Source: Thermosulfuriphilus ammonigenes (GTDB lineage: Bacteria > Desulfobacterota > Thermodesulfobacteria > Thermodesulfobacteriales > ST65). From it: a stretch of 64,000 nucleotides of DNA. A program made the position numbers and the translations under genes. Below are positions 54,247 to 62,433 of the stretch, piece after piece. Under the pieces are notes generated by a model. It ran no database searches. It saw only the letters and a program-made list of their open reading frames with translations, and was not told where the DNA came from. Location of the stretch: NCBI RefSeq assembly GCF_011207455.1, contig NZ_CP048877.1:302576-366575 (forward strand). Reading direction: 5' to 3'. The number at the start of each line of letters is the position of its first letter. The first letter of the stretch is position 1.

Positions 54247-54298
54247 GGCATACCTCCTGCATAAAACTTTAGGTGATGGCCAAACTTTATTGGGCGTT

Positions 54299-54328
54299 TA
54301 CCTACAATCATTTTAGGGGCTTTGTCAA
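54299..54328 (-). promoter_or_regulatory. Promoter of fhs
   Basis: Minus-strand TTGACA (54323-54328) and TAGGTA (54299-54304), spacer 18. It shares an extended block over the -10 box with the cooS promoter. Confidence 0.55.
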
Positions 54329-54361
54329 ACATAACCGTACAGGTGGCCTCTTTTTTCTTAC

Positions 54362-54389
54362 TTGACAAGGAAGGGCCTCTAAATATAGA
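54362..54389 (+). promoter_or_regulatory. Promoter of cytochrome c3 gene
   Basis: TTGACA (54362-54367), 16 bases, TATAGA (54384-54389). The box pair is back to back with the fhs promoter on the other strand. Confidence 0.6.
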
Positions 54390-54479
54390 AAGGCTAGAAA
54401 TGAATATCTATTCAGTCAAAACCTTTGGCCCTAAAGTGGCCAGGAGGAACTTAAAAATTAAATGGAAGGAGGTTTTATC

Positions 54480-54869
54480 ATGAACAAGGTATGGGTATGG
54501 GTTATGGCCGTCTTTTGTGGCCTTGGTCTGACCTTGGGGGGCATGGCCATCGCCGGTGAAGGGCCGGCTGTCTTTAAACTGGAGAACAGAAAGGGTACGG
54601 TTACTTTCAATCACCATGCCCACCAGGCATTAGGGCTCAAGTGTGGTGCCTGCCACCACGGAGTTGAGGGCGGCAAGAAAGTTCCCTATAAAGCCGGCCA
54701 GAAAAACCAAAAGTGTGAAACCTGCCACAATAAGGGCAACACCAGCATGCCGGCTAAGTACCGCAAGCCCATGAGTGTCTTCCACAAGACCTGTAAGGGT
54801 TGCCATAAGAAAATGGCTGCCAATCACCCCAAGGCCCCAACCAAGTGTAACGGTTGTCATAAAAAGTAA
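54480..54869 (+). CDS. Tetraheme cytochrome c3 (class III)
   Basis: A 129-residue protein with start ATG 54480 behind AAGGAGG. The signal peptide ends GGMAIAG, so it is periplasmic. Four CxxCH sites are present (CGACH, CETCH, CKGCH, CNGCH) with interspersed His residues (FNHHAHQALGL, FHKTC, NHPKAP) for bis-His coordination. The high Lys content fits electron exchange with acidic hydrogenase or formate dehydrogenase partners. Cytochrome c3 is characteristic of sulfate-reducing and related bacteria. Confidence 0.92.
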   Translation: MNKVWVWVMAVFCGLGLTLGGMAIAGEGPAVFKLENRKGTVTFNHHAHQALGLKCGACHHGVEGGKKVPYKAGQKNQKCETCHNKGNTSMPAKYRKPMSVFHKTCKGCHKKMAANHPKAPTKCNGCHKK

Positions 54870-54891
54870 GCTTCAGGTTAGCTATTTTAGA

Positions 54892-54920
54892 GGGGGGCCG
54901 ATGGCCCCCCTTTTATTTAT
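54892..54920 (+). terminator. Rho-independent terminator of cytochrome c3 gene
   Basis: GGGGGGCC and GGCCCCCC form an 8-base stem with a 3-base loop, followed by TTTTATTTAT. Confidence 0.92.
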
Positions 54921-55001
54921 GGAAACCCTCCGTTGACCGGCCCTCCCTGTTGTTGCTAATAAGCCCTTAATAACCTTTAAGGATAAGGAGGACTTAATTA
55001 G

Positions 55002-56174
55002 ATGTTTATAAGGGGTTTAAAAATCCTCTTGCTGGCTTTCCTTCTCATCCCTTCTTTAGTCCTGGCAGGAGAAAAAGATCCCATTAAGATCGGGGCCTTT
55101 TTTGCCCTCTCTGGGCCAGCGGCCTTTATTGGCACCCCCACCAAGTTGGTAGCCGAGATGGCGGTAGCTGAAATTAACAAGGCCGGAGGGATAAATGGAC
55201 GTCCCATCAAGCTGGTCATGGCCGACACCGAAGGCGATCCCACTAAGGCTATCATGGCGGCCAAGCGATTTATCAACGTGGACAAAGTCGTGGCCGTTAT
55301 TGGGCCCACACGAACAGACACCGGCATGGCTGTAAAACCTATCTTTGAACGGGCCAGGGTGCCAATAGTGATGACCGTTGGAGGAGACCCGGTAATAATG
55401 GAAGGGGGGCGCTTTGGTTCAGCCCGTTATATCTTCAAGACCCCTCAACGGTCTTCTATTGCCGTGCGCAAGATCTACGCCTACATGCAAAAAATGCACA
55501 TTACCAGGGTGGCCCTCCTCACGGCCTCCGATGGCTTTGGTCAGGATGGTCGCCGCTGGCTTAAAAAACTGGCCCCTAAATATGGTCTCACCATTGTAGC
55601 CAGCGAATCCTTTAACCCCCGAGACACCGATATGACCAGCCAGCTCGTCAAGCTGGCCACTACCAACCCAGAGGCCATTGTTTGTTGGACCATCGGGCCG
55701 GCAGGGGCTATCGTGGCTAAAAATGTCCGCCAACTGAAGATAGACGTTCCTCTCTTTCAATGTCATGGCCTTCCGGGCCCCAAGTATATCGAACTGGCCG
55801 GATCTGCCGCTGAGGGGAATCTTATGCCTTCCACTAAGCTTATGGCCTGGGAACAACTTCCAGACTCAGATCCTCAAAAACCAGTAATTGCCCATTTTGT
55901 CCATCTTTATAATAAGGTTTATAGGTTGGGAGAGAAGTTCCCCATAAATACTCATTCTGGTTATGCCTGGGATGCTGTAAATCTTTTGGCCCAAGCTCTA
56001 AGAAAGGCTGGAGATAATCGCCAGGCCTTAAGAGAGGCCCTCGAGGAGATAAATGGCTATGTAGGGATATCTGGAATCTACCGTTTAAGCCCCCAAGATC
56101 ACTGTGGTCTTGATGTAGATTCCATGATTATCGTCAAGGTGGAGCAGGGCCACTGGAAGCTGGTTGACTATTAG
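55002..56174 (+). CDS. Periplasmic binding protein, branched-chain amino acid ABC type
   Basis: A 390-residue protein. Signal peptide MFIRGLKILLLAFLLIPSLVLAG. The type I periplasmic fold is plain: IKIGAFFALSGPAAFIGTPTKLVAEMAVAEINKAGGINGRPIKLVMADTEGDPTKAI, then VVAVIGPTRTDTGMA and VALLTASDGFGQDGRRWLKKLA. Relatives bind amino acids, amides or aromatic acids. No permease or ATPase gene is next to it, so it may work with a distant transporter or as a sensor subunit. Confidence 0.88.
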   Translation: MFIRGLKILLLAFLLIPSLVLAGEKDPIKIGAFFALSGPAAFIGTPTKLVAEMAVAEINKAGGINGRPIKLVMADTEGDPTKAIMAAKRFINVDKVVAVIGPTRTDTGMAVKPIFERARVPIVMTVGGDPVIMEGGRFGSARYIFKTPQRSSIAVRKIYAYMQKMHITRVALLTASDGFGQDGRRWLKKLAPKYGLTIVASESFNPRDTDMTSQLVKLATTNPEAIVCWTIGPAGAIVAKNVRQLKIDVPLFQCHGLPGPKYIELAGSAAEGNLMPSTKLMAWEQLPDSDPQKPVIAHFVHLYNKVYRLGEKFPINTHSGYAWDAVNLLAQALRKAGDNRQALREALEEINGYVGISGIYRLSPQDHCGLDVDSMIIVKVEQGHWKLVDY

Positions 56175-56183
56175 CTGCCAGTT

Positions 56184-56228
56184 AAGGGGGATGGATTCCT
56201 TCTTTGGGAATCAGATCCCCCTGTTTTG
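56184..56228 (+). terminator. Terminator after binding-protein gene
   Basis: AAGGGGGAT and ATCCCCCT pair around an inner GATTCC/GGAATC stem; TGTTTTGC follows. The start lies 10 bases after the stop codon. Confidence 0.75.
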
Positions 56229-56368
56229 CATCTCCCGTCAAAAGTTTAAGAAATCCAACCCTATTGATACCCCCTATAGCCATCTGGCCTCGCCATCTTT
56301 AATTACAATTTGATTCCCCCAGAAGCAGAGATATCCTCCCTAAAATTAAAAATTCCGAGGAGGTCTTC

Positions 56369-57118
56369 ATGTTTGCCAACTGGCAGGAGGTACTTTTCCG
56401 CCATCTCAAACTATATCATTATCCAGTAGGTATCCGTTTTCACTGGCAAGAGGAGAGTCTGGATCAAATCAAGGTGGACAAGGTCTGCAGAAACCGTCTG
56501 ACTTTTTGTCAATTTGTAGCTTTTACCCGGATGAGTGGTTATTCTACTTTAATCTCTCCCGGAGCCATCTCCTGTGTAACGGCTGCTGATGTTTTCGGTC
56601 TTCGGCCAGATAAGGAAAAGTGCCTCAAGGCGCTTAAAAAGTTTTTCCCCCAGGAAGATCCGGCCCAGGCCTTTTACCAGCAACGTCCTCGTTTGAGCCC
56701 TCAAGAACTAAAGGGCATAAGCCTCTGGCCCTTAGATAAACTCCCCTTTAAGGCGGATCTGGTCCTTTTGGTTTGCGACAATCTCCAGGCAACCCACCTT
56801 TTAGATGACACCATTGCTGTTTCTGGCCAGGCCAGTCTTCCTTTTGCCCATAAGGTTAACGGTGCCTTTTGCGGTACAGCTGTCTCGGCTTACAAACACA
56901 AACGGGTGGAGTTATCTTTGGCCTGTCCAGGAGCCTATACTTCGGGCAAGATGGAGCGAGGAGAATTGATTCTTTGTTTCCCGTGGGAAATATTTGAAAA
57001 AGTTATTGACCGCCTCCAAGAAAGGGCCATCAGGCAGGGGGCCTCCCTGCTTTCTGGAAGCCGAGACTATGTAGGACTTGACGTCTGCGGAAATTGCCCT
57101 CTGATGATATTTAAATAA
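56369..57118 (+). CDS. DUF169 family protein
   Basis: A 249-residue protein. DUF169 pattern: LKLYHYPVGIRFHW, KVCRNRLTFCQFVAFTRMSG, SCVTAADVFGL, LPFKADLVLLVCDNLQATHLLDD, KHKRVELSLACPGAYTSGKMERGELILCFPWEIFEKV. The C-terminus has DVCGNCPLM with two Cys. The family is common in anaerobes and its function is not established. A GAGGAGG-like site upstream supports the start; it follows the binding protein after a terminator, so it has a separate promoter that I cannot identify. Confidence 0.82.
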   Translation: MFANWQEVLFRHLKLYHYPVGIRFHWQEESLDQIKVDKVCRNRLTFCQFVAFTRMSGYSTLISPGAISCVTAADVFGLRPDKEKCLKALKKFFPQEDPAQAFYQQRPRLSPQELKGISLWPLDKLPFKADLVLLVCDNLQATHLLDDTIAVSGQASLPFAHKVNGAFCGTAVSAYKHKRVELSLACPGAYTSGKMERGELILCFPWEIFEKVIDRLQERAIRQGASLLSGSRDYVGLDVCGNCPLMIFK

Positions 57119-57202
57119 AGGACTTGAGAGTCCCTAATCGGGGGTTGTAAATATAACCTAAAGTTCCTTGTGAGGTTATTTCTCAACAGGGGGGGTAGAG
57201 AA

Positions 57203-57760
57203 ATGGGTGTCTATTTTGAGAGAGCGGGGCGGGAAAATACGGCGCGAGTCATTTCTATCGTCAAAGCTACTGTTAAAGAAAGAGGAATGAGACATGTGGT
57301 GGTAGCCTCGACTTACGGTGACACCGGGCTTCTGGCCGCCGAAGCCCTAAAAGGTCTTCCTGTCAACCTGGTAGTGGTCACTCACAATGTAGGATTCAAA
57401 GAGCCTGGAGCCCTTGAACTTACAGATGAGACTCGAGCCCGACTGGAATCCCTAGGAGCCAAGGTTTACACGGGAACCATGGTCATGAGAAATTTGGGGA
57501 CAGCCCTTCGGCAGAAGATGGGCTTCTCTGATCAGGACATAATTGCTAACACCCTGCGCATTTTTGGCCAGGGGATAAAGGTCTGTTGTGAGATCGCCAT
57601 GATGGCCGCTGACGCTGGGCTTGTCCCCCCTGAGGATGTCATCACGGTAGCTGGCACCGGTCGGGGGGCCGATACGGCGGCTATCATTAAGGCCATGCCT
57701 TCAAACATGTTTTTTGATCTCAAGGTTCGAGAGATTCTCGTCAAGCCCAAAGATTGGTGA
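57203..57760 (+). CDS. Pyruvate kinase C-terminal-domain-like protein
   Basis: A 185-residue protein from ATG 57203. It resembles the stand-alone PK C-terminal (alpha/beta) domain of COG1751: VYFERAGRENTARVISIVKATVKERGMRHVVVASTYGDTGLLAAEAL, VVVTHNVGFKEPGALELTDE, TLRIFGQGIKVCCEIAMMAADAGLV, VITVAGTGRGADTAAIIKAMPSN. In pyruvate kinase this domain binds the allosteric effector. Stand-alone members are found in anaerobes with unknown function, perhaps sensing a sugar phosphate. There is no catalytic domain. Confidence 0.85.
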   Translation: MGVYFERAGRENTARVISIVKATVKERGMRHVVVASTYGDTGLLAAEALKGLPVNLVVVTHNVGFKEPGALELTDETRARLESLGAKVYTGTMVMRNLGTALRQKMGFSDQDIIANTLRIFGQGIKVCCEIAMMAADAGLVPPEDVITVAGTGRGADTAAIIKAMPSNMFFDLKVREILVKPKDW

Positions 57761-57781
57761 TCTCCAAAGCCCCAAAAAACG

Positions 57782-58603
57782 CTATTCAAGGAGGCCCTCT
57801 TCATCCAGCAGCCTCTCCATGGTCTTTTGGCTCTTTCGCAAACGTTCGATAGCAATAGCCAAGCGTAGAAGTTCGTCTTTGACATCCTTTTCCTCTAAGC
57901 CGGAGACACCGAGATCTACGTCAAGATCGCCAACACTCATCATTTCCACCTTTTTGTTAAGGTCTGTAAGGGGAGAGATGAGCTCGAAACGAACTAATAC
58001 GTAGAGGGCCAACACCGCCACCAGAAAAAAGGCCGCATTCCAAACGGAAAAGGCACTGGAGAGGGCCTGCCAAATCCCCTGGCCGTAAATAGACACAGAA
58101 ATAACCCCTACCGCCTCCCCCAAGTGGAGGTAAGGTCTGGTTCCACCATTTTGATGGCAGGAGAGGCATCCCTTCTCCACAGTAAGAAGCTTCTGATAGT
58201 GGAAGGTTCCCTTCTCATAGGACCAGCTCTCTCCACTAGGGGGTAGCTGGGGTAGAGGGCCATTCAGTTTAATCTCTATACCTGAAGCCCCAATGGTTTT
58301 GGCCAGAGCCTTAGCGAGATCAGGATCATGGAGACGGTGGAGGGTGAGTTCCTGAGCGTTACGGTAGGCGGTGACAGTAGCCACAGTGGGGACAATAGAG
58401 GTATCTTGAGCCCACAGTCCCTTGACTGAATTAGCGAAACGGGGCACCCCGATGAAATAGGCTGCTGTGGCTCGAGCCCGACTCAGGAGCTCTTTCTGAT
58501 GATATTTCTGGACAGTAATCACTAGGCTTATGATAGAAAGCCCAATGACCAAAAGAAAAAAAAGGGCTACTTTGTTGGCCAGGCTCATGCCTCCTAGCTT
58601 CAT
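57782..58603 (-). CDS. Membrane-bound c-type heme sensor protein (Tll0287/DUF3365-like) with HAMP domain
   Basis: A 273-residue protein. The N-terminal membrane helix is KVALFFLLVIGLSIISLVITV. The periplasmic domain carries one covalent heme site, KGCLSCHQNGGTR. The second helix is VWNAAFFLVAVLALYVLVRF. It ends in a HAMP-like segment (ELISPLTDLNKKVEMMSVGDLDVDLGV) and a coiled coil. No kinase or methyl-accepting output is present, so the signal probably passes to the Roadblock protein in the same operon (its gene ends 4 bases into this start). Confidence 0.85.
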   Translation of the reverse strand: MKLGGMSLANKVALFFLLVIGLSIISLVITVQKYHQKELLSRARATAAYFIGVPRFANSVKGLWAQDTSIVPTVATVTAYRNAQELTLHRLHDPDLAKALAKTIGASGIEIKLNGPLPQLPPSGESWSYEKGTFHYQKLLTVEKGCLSCHQNGGTRPYLHLGEAVGVISVSIYGQGIWQALSSAFSVWNAAFFLVAVLALYVLVRFELISPLTDLNKKVEMMSVGDLDVDLGVSGLEEKDVKDELLRLAIAIERLRKSQKTMERLLDEEGLLE

Positions 58604-59226
58604 GACCGCCTCCCCGCTTCAAGAATCTCTTGGGCTTTTTTTATGACACTTTTTCGAAGTTTGGCCTCGGGAATCTCGGCTCCCAGTGCCAAAAGAAAGT
58701 CCCTTATCCTGGTGGGAGAAAGACCATCGGGGCTGGCTCCGGCCTGCTTGAGGGCTCTTTTGACCAGGATCTTAGCCGCCGGCCCATAATGTTGAGCCAA
58801 GACCTTGACCAACTCCCGAAGGCGTTCTAAGGGGAGAACATCGCCATCATTTACCGGCCGTGGAGTAGGGGCCTCTCCCTCTTCTTGAAATTTATCCAGC
58901 TTAAGGATAAGGGCATTTAGGGCCACACAGACTATGGGACTGGGCTCAGTAGTTTTAAGGAGCACAAAAAGCCTCCGGCCCTTTGACTCCCTCACCACCA
59001 GAGAACCGTTCTCAAATAGGGCAACAATCTCTTGAGGAGAATCTTGGACGCTCTCACTAACAAAGCCTGTAGATATTTCTTCTACCGATTGGATCACAGC
59101 CTCCAGGATCTCCTGGGTATAGAACTCCGGCAGATTGCGGGCCAGAATCTGTCCGCCTTTGTCAACGACAAAGGCTCCTAAAACCTCACTCAATTTGTTT
59201 AAACTGGCCAGAATTGTCTGCATCAC
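58600..59226 (-). CDS. Roadblock/LC7-domain protein
   Basis: A 208-residue protein. Residues 1-115 form a Roadblock/LC7 fold: LNKLSEVLGAFVVDKGGQILARNLP, VALFENGSLVVRESKGRRLFVLLKTTEPSPIVCVALNALILKLDKF. Residues 130-208 are a helical domain (LPLERLRELVKVLAQHYGPAAKILVKRALKQAG and RIRDFLLALGAEIPEAKLRKSVIKKAQEI). Such pairs act as GTPase regulators or bacterial signalling partners. It lies between a DUF4388 protein and the heme sensor gene. Confidence 0.85.
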   Translation of the reverse strand: MMQTILASLNKLSEVLGAFVVDKGGQILARNLPEFYTQEILEAVIQSVEEISTGFVSESVQDSPQEIVALFENGSLVVRESKGRRLFVLLKTTEPSPIVCVALNALILKLDKFQEEGEAPTPRPVNDGDVLPLERLRELVKVLAQHYGPAAKILVKRALKQAGASPDGLSPTRIRDFLLALGAEIPEAKLRKSVIKKAQEILEAGRRS

Positions 59227-59231
59227 GAGAC

Positions 59232-60218
59232 TCAGACCTCAAGAAGCTTTTTGCTCCAGCGGAGAATACCCTTGCGAGGAAAGGCTTTCAGGGCAATGGT
59301 CCGATTGCCTCTTTTCACCGCCGCCCAGAGGGTCTTGGCCCCCCCCATAGCAAAGCCTTTAAGATCTCCTAGAGCCAGATTTTCCCCGATTTCGGTGAGA
59401 TTTAGACTGATATAGGATGTCAGCCCAGAAAGAGCTTCTCGATCTCCTTCGCCGAAGGACTCCCGCACCGTCCCAGACTCATCTAGGACAACTATTAAAC
59501 TGGCCTCGGGAAAGATATCTCGAAGACGAGCAAGTTCCCCACTTTCTTGGGTAGAGGAGGCTGGTGTAAGTTCGTCTAGGTCAAGGAAAAAGTCAGTATC
59601 ATCGGTTTCATCCTCCAGGCGGGTCGCCTCAATAATAAGGGCCTGAATAGGACCAGAAATATTGGCCTCTTTAGGCCAAATCAAAGGGAAACGGACCTCA
59701 AATTGCCCAGAGCCTAAGCTAAGAATTCGTTTTAAGGCCTCCAAGCCAGAGAGAGTTTCCCGGCCCTGAAACTCTACAAAATAGACCTCTTCACCCTCAA
59801 GAAAGATTCGCCCGTGGCCCTCTTCCGAGAAGACCAGCACAACATGACGCCCACCTTTTACAGCCAAAAGTTGAAGCACATCAGGCAACGAGAAGGAAGA
59901 CAGATCTCCCCTTATAGAAGGGGCTTCAAGGAGTCTTTCTAGTTGGTTTTTGTCCCACGGACCCTCTGGAGAGAGCACCAAACTGGCCCCTAAGACCCGG
60001 GCCTCTTCCGGATCAATCCCATGACCGTTTACCATTACCCAAGGAGGATGAAGCCCCGAAGCCTTAAGAGGAGTCTCGGAGATGATAAGCGAGGCCTCAG
60101 AAATATCTTCCGGTAGCTCGGAAACAGTCCGAACCTCAAAGCCTGGAAAGCTCTCTTTCACCCAGGCTTCAAGAGAAGAAAGCCTGTTTCCCGGACTTAT
60201 AAGCAGGATTTGGGGCAT
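59232..60218 (-). CDS. DUF4388 (PATAN-like) signalling protein
   Basis: A 328-residue protein. The N-terminal 95 residues look receiver-like (PQILLISPGNRLSSLEAWV), with no obvious Asp acceptor. Residues 105-200 are DUF4388: IRGDLSSFSLPDVLQLLAVKGGRHVVLVFSEEGHGRIFLEGEEVYFVEFQG then GLEALKRILSLGSGQFEVRFP. The C-terminal 100 residues resemble another Roadblock-like domain (ASLIVVLDESGTVRES, LNLTEIGENLALGDLKGFAMGG). Function is signalling scaffold or type IV pili/motility control in relatives. The gene is 5 bases upstream of the Roadblock gene. Confidence 0.78.
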   Translation of the reverse strand: MPQILLISPGNRLSSLEAWVKESFPGFEVRTVSELPEDISEASLIISETPLKASGLHPPWVMVNGHGIDPEEARVLGASLVLSPEGPWDKNQLERLLEAPSIRGDLSSFSLPDVLQLLAVKGGRHVVLVFSEEGHGRIFLEGEEVYFVEFQGRETLSGLEALKRILSLGSGQFEVRFPLIWPKEANISGPIQALIIEATRLEDETDDTDFFLDLDELTPASSTQESGELARLRDIFPEASLIVVLDESGTVRESFGEGDREALSGLTSYISLNLTEIGENLALGDLKGFAMGGAKTLWAAVKRGNRTIALKAFPRKGILRWSKKLLEV

Positions 60219-60442
60219 TTAGATCAACTCCTCTTCTGCCATATTTTTCGGAAAAAGCCCCTAAAAACATCAATGCCCCCGGAAAAATCACTTTGTATCC
60301 CCAAAAGATTGGAAATTGAATTCACTGTTTAAGAGAAAAAAACTTCCTCAACTTCAAAAAGAGAAAACGTTTTCCTGTTAACATCCACTCTAAGACCCAC
60401 AATATAGAGGATTAGCGACCAATAGATATTTTTAAAAACGAG

Positions 60443-60458
60443 TGGCACAGGCATTGCT
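60443..60458 (+). promoter_or_regulatory. Sigma54 promoter of the PEP-CTERM gene
   Basis: TGGCACAGGCATTGCT matches the -24/-12 consensus TGGCAC-N5-TTGC exactly. The predicted start (about 60469) lies after the TTG at 60467, so translation must begin at ATG 60494. Confidence 0.88.
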
Positions 60459-60493
60459 TTATAGTCTTGAAATTCAAGAAGCGGGGGCTTGGG

Positions 60494-61255
60494 ATGTTTA
60501 GGAAGTGTTTTTACCTCTTGATTATGACCTTATTTGGGACATGGCTGAGTTTCTCTAATGTCTGGGGTTTTACGGTTGGAATAGACGGGAGCCTGGACGA
60601 TTGGGGCGTAATCCCTGGCACAGATTGGATTCCGAAGGCAGGGGCAAGTTATAGTTTAGAAGACAATGCCCCAAATAGTAGTGGATATGTTGGCCCGGGG
60701 TATGGGAATCAAGAATACGATGTTGAGGCCCTTTATGTTACCTGGGATTCGGCCAACCTTTACGTAGCTATCGTTACAGGTTTCCCTCAAACAGGTCGAG
60801 ACTACAATTCCATCCACTTTGATGCAGGAGACATTGCCATAGACGTAGGACTTGATGGAAATTACGATTATGCCTTAAGGGTGGCTGGAAGCGAAGTCGG
60901 CAGTTTTTATCAAGTCAGCTCCTGGGAAGATGTTTATTACAGTTCTTATGTGGAATCAAACCCCTTCCGGGCAGCTACAGGTAGTCTACTTGGCAGCGGA
61001 ACCCTTAGTTATTTGCCCTGGTCCGGTTGGGATGACAATGATCTGGCCAGTCAGAGATACATCATCGAGGCCTCCATCCCTCTGGCCCTATTCAATGGCC
61101 CTTTAGGGTCTTTTGGGGTCCACTGGACCATTGAGTGTGGCAATGACTACCTAAACGTTGAGGCCATTCACACTCCGGAACCGGCCACTCTTATCCTTAT
61201 AGGAAGCGGCCTCCTAGGAATGGGGGCTCTAAGAGGCCGGCGAAAAAATTCCTAG
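60494..61255 (+). CDS. PEP-CTERM exosortase-sorted exported protein
   Basis: A 253-residue protein with signal peptide (MFRKCFYLLIMTLFGTWLSFSNVWG). The body has IDGSLDDWGVIPGTDW, DVEALYVTWDSANLYVAIVTG and FDAGDIAIDVGLDGNYDYALRV, a cellulose-binding or cytochrome-related beta-sandwich of the type seen in PEP-CTERM proteins. The C-terminus TPEPATLILIGSGLLGMGAL followed by RGRRK is a PEP-CTERM sorting signal. The exosortase is not in the window. A sigma54 promoter fits PEP-CTERM genes controlled by PrsR-type activators. Confidence 0.9.
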   Translation: MFRKCFYLLIMTLFGTWLSFSNVWGFTVGIDGSLDDWGVIPGTDWIPKAGASYSLEDNAPNSSGYVGPGYGNQEYDVEALYVTWDSANLYVAIVTGFPQTGRDYNSIHFDAGDIAIDVGLDGNYDYALRVAGSEVGSFYQVSSWEDVYYSSYVESNPFRAATGSLLGSGTLSYLPWSGWDDNDLASQRYIIEASIPLALFNGPLGSFGVHWTIECGNDYLNVEAIHTPEPATLILIGSGLLGMGALRGRRKNS

Positions 61256-61969
61256 CATCTCTCGGAGGCGGCTGGCATTAAGCGGGGCCCAACCTTCGGC
61301 GTCATTATCAAAATAGACAAAGGTCAGTCGTCTCCACGTCTTTATTTTCATGGCCCAGGCCTTAAGTTCTTCATCGGTATAGCAAGAACGGTAAAGCTCC
61401 CGAGAACCGTGAAGCCGAAGATAAACAAAACCGGCGGTTATTTCCTCAACCATAGAAGGATAACGACCAGCTGTGTCGGAAATACATAAGGCTACCCCCG
61501 CCCGTCTCAAAAGAGCGAAGAATTCTTGATTATGAAAGCTAGCGTGTCTGACTTCTATGGTAGTAAGATATGTAGAGTCAAGCTGGGCCAAGAAATCTTC
61601 TATCAGAGACCTTTGGTAACCAAGGGTTGGAGGTAGTTGGAAGAGAATGGGCCCCACCTTCTCCTCTAATGGGGAGAGGCTTTCATAAAAGCGACTCAAA
61701 GCCTCCCTGACATCCTTAAGCCTTTTAACGTGGGTAATAAAACGATTGGCCTTGATGGAGAAGATAAACCCCCGAGGGGTTGTCTTATACCAAGTCTTGA
61801 AGGTCTTTGGTTTAGGGGTTCCATAAAAAGTGGCGTTTATTTCTACAGTGTCAAATTGGGTGCTATACCAGGAAAGCCACTTCTTTTGGGGTAGATCAGA
61901 AGGGTAAAACACTTCTCGCCAATGAGGATAGTTCCAGCCCGAAGTTCCAATATGAATCTCAAACTCCAT
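61229..61969 (-). CDS. DUF72 (YecE-like) family protein
   Basis: A 246-residue TIM-barrel-like protein: IHIGTSGWNYPHWREVFYPSDLPQKKWLSWYSTQFDTVEINATFYGTP, FIFSIKANRFITHVKRLKD, LFQLPPTLGYQRSLIEDFLAQL, IEVRHASFHNQEFF, and YVYFDN-like VYFDNDAEGWAPLNA at the end. The family is widespread and its function unknown. It overlaps the convergent PEP-CTERM gene by 27 bases at the 3' ends. Confidence 0.9.
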   Translation of the reverse strand: MEFEIHIGTSGWNYPHWREVFYPSDLPQKKWLSWYSTQFDTVEINATFYGTPKPKTFKTWYKTTPRGFIFSIKANRFITHVKRLKDVREALSRFYESLSPLEEKVGPILFQLPPTLGYQRSLIEDFLAQLDSTYLTTIEVRHASFHNQEFFALLRRAGVALCISDTAGRYPSMVEEITAGFVYLRLHGSRELYRSCYTDEELKAWAMKIKTWRRLTFVYFDNDAEGWAPLNASRLREMLGIFSPAS

Positions 61970-62433
61970 AATGAATTTTTACTCAAATATGGTGCCCTTT
62001 GTTTGAGGCAAAATCTACAAAATTCTAAAACTTTACCTAGATCTTGTAGGCGAAATCGTATTTGTTAAGCCCTTTTCCCAAACGAATTATTTCAAAAATA
62101 AATCTGATTAATCCAAATAAAGGCTGTATAATAGATATTTATGCATCATAATTTACCCTTAATAAAAAAATTTTGCCATTAAGTATAAATACTTTTCGGA
62201 ACATCTCCTTTTAATAAAAACTTGACGAAAGTAATCGATATGGTATTTAGAGGACGTACCCCTGTGGGTCCCCCATAATCTCCACCTCACAAAAAAGACG
62301 ACCAGATACCCACCTCCATCCTCCTTTTGCCCACAGGGGTACCTCTAAATACAGACCAGCTTGACAGAAACAGCCAAAAAATTATCTTTGGGAAGGTCTA
62401 AAGCCTTCCAAAAGAGATGAAGAGTGCCGAATT
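61970..62433. other. Long AT-rich intergenic spacer
   Basis: A 464-base gene-free stretch between the DUF72 and DnaJ-type genes. It holds a TATAAT box (62128-62133) with a weak -35, a long AT-rich run (62135-62220), and an inverted repeat (62243-62352). I see no tRNA, riboswitch or CIRCE sequence. Confidence 0.7.
62243..62352. repeat. Imperfect inverted repeat upstream of the DnaJ-type gene
   Basis: The left arm (62243-62268) and right arm (62330-62352) are reverse complements over 23 bases, apart from a 2-base insertion after GTATTTAGAGG in the left arm. Each arm contains TACCCCTGTGGG. The centre is 61 bases. TTGAC lies 16 bases before the left arm and 7 bases after the right arm. It could be a miniature element, a large hairpin, or a bidirectional regulatory site. 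Confidence 0.7.

Noticed and set aside
62200-62433. CIRCE heat-shock operator before the DnaJ-type gene
   Set aside because: No TTAGCACTC-N9-GAGTGCTAA or close match; the palindrome there is a different sequence and has a 61-base centre.
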